Assembly: GCA_016946835.1 (NCBI GenBank)
Contig: JACVTC010000004.1
Span: 650,001-714,000, forward strand
Direction of reading: 5' to 3'
DNA length: 64,000 nt
Origin: Neocallimastix lanati (nom. inval.)
Taxonomy: Eukaryota; Neocallimastigomycota; Neocallimastigomycetes; Neocallimastigales; Neocallimastigaceae
The first letter of the stretch is position 1, and each line of letters begins with the position of its first letter. A model generated the notes under the pieces. That model saw nothing but the letters and a program-made list of their open reading frames with translations. It had not been told where the DNA came from and ran no database searches. This document shows, in pieces, positions 61,384 through 64,000 of this stretch. The position numbers and the translations under genes are program-made.

Positions 61384-63402
61384 TTATTATTTATAATTTA
61401 TTAATTACAAATAGCTATTTTTTATTTATTTATTATGAATTAATTTTGAAATTTCGATTTCAAATAAAATTTAAATATAATTAATTAATTTTTTTTTTTT
61501 TTTTTTTTTTAATTATATATGAAGTAAATGTACAAGTATAATTTTATTATATTAATTATTAATTATTTTTATTTTTTTTTTCTTTTTCTTTTACTCTAAT
61601 TTATTAATAATATATTATTAATAACGAGGACATCTATGCATGAAATTTAATATATTATTTATATTTATATATTTAATTCATGATTAAAAGGAATTATTAA
61701 TTATGAGATTATTAATTTTATTATTATTGTTAAATATATTTCACAATAAAATATTTTTTTTTTTAAAAAAAAGAAAAAAGCTAATAAACTTTTGTTTAAG
61801 AAAATAAAAATCCTTGATGTAAAAAGTCTTTATTTGTGTGTCTGATTATAAATAAATTGAAATTTTAATAGATTTATGAAAGAGAAATGTTGTATATATA
61901 TATATAGTTATTAATTTAGATATTTATATTAAATATGATAAATTTATCTTGAATAAATAAAAATTTTAGATAATAAAGATAATAATTTTTATTATCCTTT
62001 TTAAATGTGAAAATTAAATTATAATTTTAATATTTAATGATTTTATATATATATATCTATATTTCAAATGTTTTATAAATTTTAAAATTGTAAGGATGAA
62101 TAAAAATTATACTTTTATTTAATTTTTTTTTATTTTATTTCTATTATTATTTTTTTTTTTTATTTTTATTTTTATTTTTTTTTTCTATTTTGACAATATT
62201 ACGTATTTTTTTTTTTTTTTTTATAATTTGTATTTAAATATACATATTATTTTTATTTTATTTTATTTTTTAAAAAATGTATGAATTGTTTTTATAAAAT
62301 TAAATAAAATAAAATAAAATAAAGTAAAAAAAAAAAAAAATAAAATTAGAATATATGTTACAATTTATATATTAAATATATTATTTTAATTATTTATAGT
62401 ATTAACATAATATATTCAAAATAATAATATTATTATATTATAAATCTTTCGATGCTTTTTTTTTTGTGTGTGCTTATTTAAATATATTTGTATATATTTC
62501 CATAAAAAATTTAATTAAATTTTTTAATCTCTTAACTTTTAATATATATTATTATTATATTAAAATTGTTTTATTTTATTTTATTTTTATTTTTATTTTT
62601 TTTTTAATTAATCATTTAAATTTTTATAATATAGGATTAAAATTTTATTGGAAAATTTTACATTCATATACATTTCTTTAGTTGTATATTTCTGAATGTA
62701 TAATTATTAGTTTTATTTTTTTATTTATTTTTTTTTTTTTGTAAATATTATATTAAATTTATACAATAGATGATAAAATAGAGAAAAAATAAAAAGATTA
62801 AGAAAAAAATTATTAAATTGAAAAAAAAATTAATATTTTATACTATCAATATTTATTTTAAAATATAAAAAAAAAAGAAAACAATTTTTTAAATTTTATT
62901 TTTTAAATTTAGTATATATAAATAATTAAAAAATAATTTAATATTTTATATTGAAATTTTTTTAAACAATGAAAAATTTAAAATTATAAACTTTATATTA
63001 TAATAAATACTAAATAAATAATTAATAAAATCGATAGATATAAAAAATGTCAATGTTAACTTTTATTGTTTTTTTTTGTTATTTTATTTTATTTATATAT
63101 GTAAATTATTATAATTATTATTGCTATTATTATTGATAAATTCTAAATTACATCATCATACAATTTATATATATATTGTAATAATTAATTCATTCATTTA
63201 TTTATTATTTTAGTAGACTTGCTATATAATATTAGATCTACTGGGATAGCATGTTTTAAGAAGCTGTTTGTATATAAAATAATTTATAAGATGTATATAA
63301 ATGTTTAATTTATGAAAAGTATAATATAATATAATTTGAATAAATATAAAAAAAAAAGAACGTAAGAATAGCTAATTTTTGTAATGATATTGAAAATAAT
63401 TT
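61384..63402. other. AT-rich region upstream of presenilin
   Basis: Holds the presenilin promoter. T-runs (61490-61511, 62202-62221) and AT-rich DNA throughout. A slightly richer patch near 63215-63260 (TAGACTTGCTATATAATATT, then AGATCTACTGGGATAGCATG) matches nothing I know. No gene seen. Confidence 0.5.
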
Positions 63403-63964
63403 TTAATTATTTATGATATTTACATTTTTAGATAATTTGAGTTCCTTCTCAAGATTTTCAATATATCGATTTAAATTTTTATTTTCTTCCTTTTCATTAA
63501 ATAGTTTTCTTTGACAATCTTCATAAAGATTTTCCAATTTATCTCTTTAAATTAAAAAAAAAAAAAAAATAATAATAATTGCATATATATGTTTAATTAT
63601 TATTAATTGATATGGTAACTGTACATTTTAAAATTTTAATAATAATAATATTATTATTAATATTAATGATAAAATACGTGTTGTATTTTTTATCTTGGAA
63701 AATGGTTAAACAAAGTTTTTCTTTTTCTTCTATTTGGCTTTTAATATTTGAATTTTCTGATTTATAGAGTTTTATATCTTTCTCTTTTGTTATATATAAA
63801 TAAAATATAAATAAAAAGTAAAATAAATTCAAAAATTTATTAATATATATATATATATATATATATTTATATGTATAAAATTAATATGGATTATTATTCT
63901 AAAATAATGACATATCATTTTTATTCATATAACAAATAAATAAATAAATAAATAAATAAATAGA

Positions 63965-63999
<35 letters not shown>

Positions 64000-64000
64000 A
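63403..64000 (-). CDS. Partial coiled-coil protein gene
   Basis: Two exon-like segments on the minus strand. At about 63800-63685, KEKDIKLYKSENSNIKSQIE is followed by EEKEKLCLTIFQDKK. At about 63548-63403, DKLENLYEDCQRKLFNEKEE is followed by NKNLNRYIENLEKELKLSK and a stop. Heptad spacing of hydrophobic residues in a charged background indicates a coiled coil. They are joined by an AT-rich intron (acceptor TTAAAG or similar). The 5' part lies beyond the right edge or upstream of the AT/AAAT repeats at 63841-64000. Family unknown. Confidence 0.5.
63937..64000. repeat. (AAAT)n array at the right edge
   Basis: Regular AAAT units with one AGAT variant, continuing to the window end. Confidence 0.9.

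Overview
The window is eukaryotic and extremely AT-rich. It has long homopolymer runs, (TTA/AAT)n arrays that read as poly-Asn inside genes, and short AT-rich introns with GTAAGT/GTATGT-type donors. A chitin synthase fused to a myosin motor, poly-Asn proteins, a Mutator-like transposase remnant and this base composition point to a fungus, most likely an anaerobic gut fungus (Neocallimastigomycota). Dictyostelids share the composition, but I know of no chitin synthase of this type there. The organism is inferred; nothing in the window names it.

Layout, left to right. 1-776: decayed, internally deleted glutamate synthase fragment (-). 777-7181: gene-free AT DNA with a ~490 bp TTA array. 7182-10034: sugar-porter MFS protein with a giant cytosolic loop (+). 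11373-18378: a 14-exon CSL (RBP-J/CBF1-type) transcription factor (+). 19190-20230: dead MULE/FLYWCH transposase (-). 20340-22790: minisatellite in two inverted arms. 24089-25469: secreted or surface GH114 glycosidase (+). 26219-29045: spliced poly-Asn protein of unknown function (-). 29836-30613: ribosomal protein uS4/RPS9 (-), divergent from 30941-32965 RNase H2 subunit B (+). 33459-35872: coiled-coil At4g15545-like protein (+). 37000-38660: rotted second copy of the chitin synthase. 39424-45116: intact myosin-motor chitin synthase (-). 48056-48513: tRNA-derived SINE-like insertion. 49316-55598: complete LTR retrotransposon with gag and protease but no reverse transcriptase. 57373-61383: 9-exon presenilin (-). 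63400-64000: part of a coiled-coil gene (-).

Most real genes here are spliced, so single open frames understate them. I rebuilt the exons by hand. Reading phase closes exactly in all multi-exon models (CSL 1588 aa, presenilin 685 aa, chitin synthase 1772 aa, RNase H2B 280 aa, coiled-coil protein 375 aa, GH114 331 aa, poly-Asn protein 763 aa, uS4 187 aa).

The most interesting items are: (1) presenilin and CSL, the protease and the transcription factor of animal Notch signalling, about 40 kb apart in a fungal genome; (2) a textbook -1 frameshift signal joining gag and pro in the LTR element; (3) a 7-nt hairpin loop inverted between two otherwise almost identical LTRs; (4) a tRNA-headed SINE with a 16-bp target duplication; (5) a degenerate chitin synthase paralogue next to the live gene.
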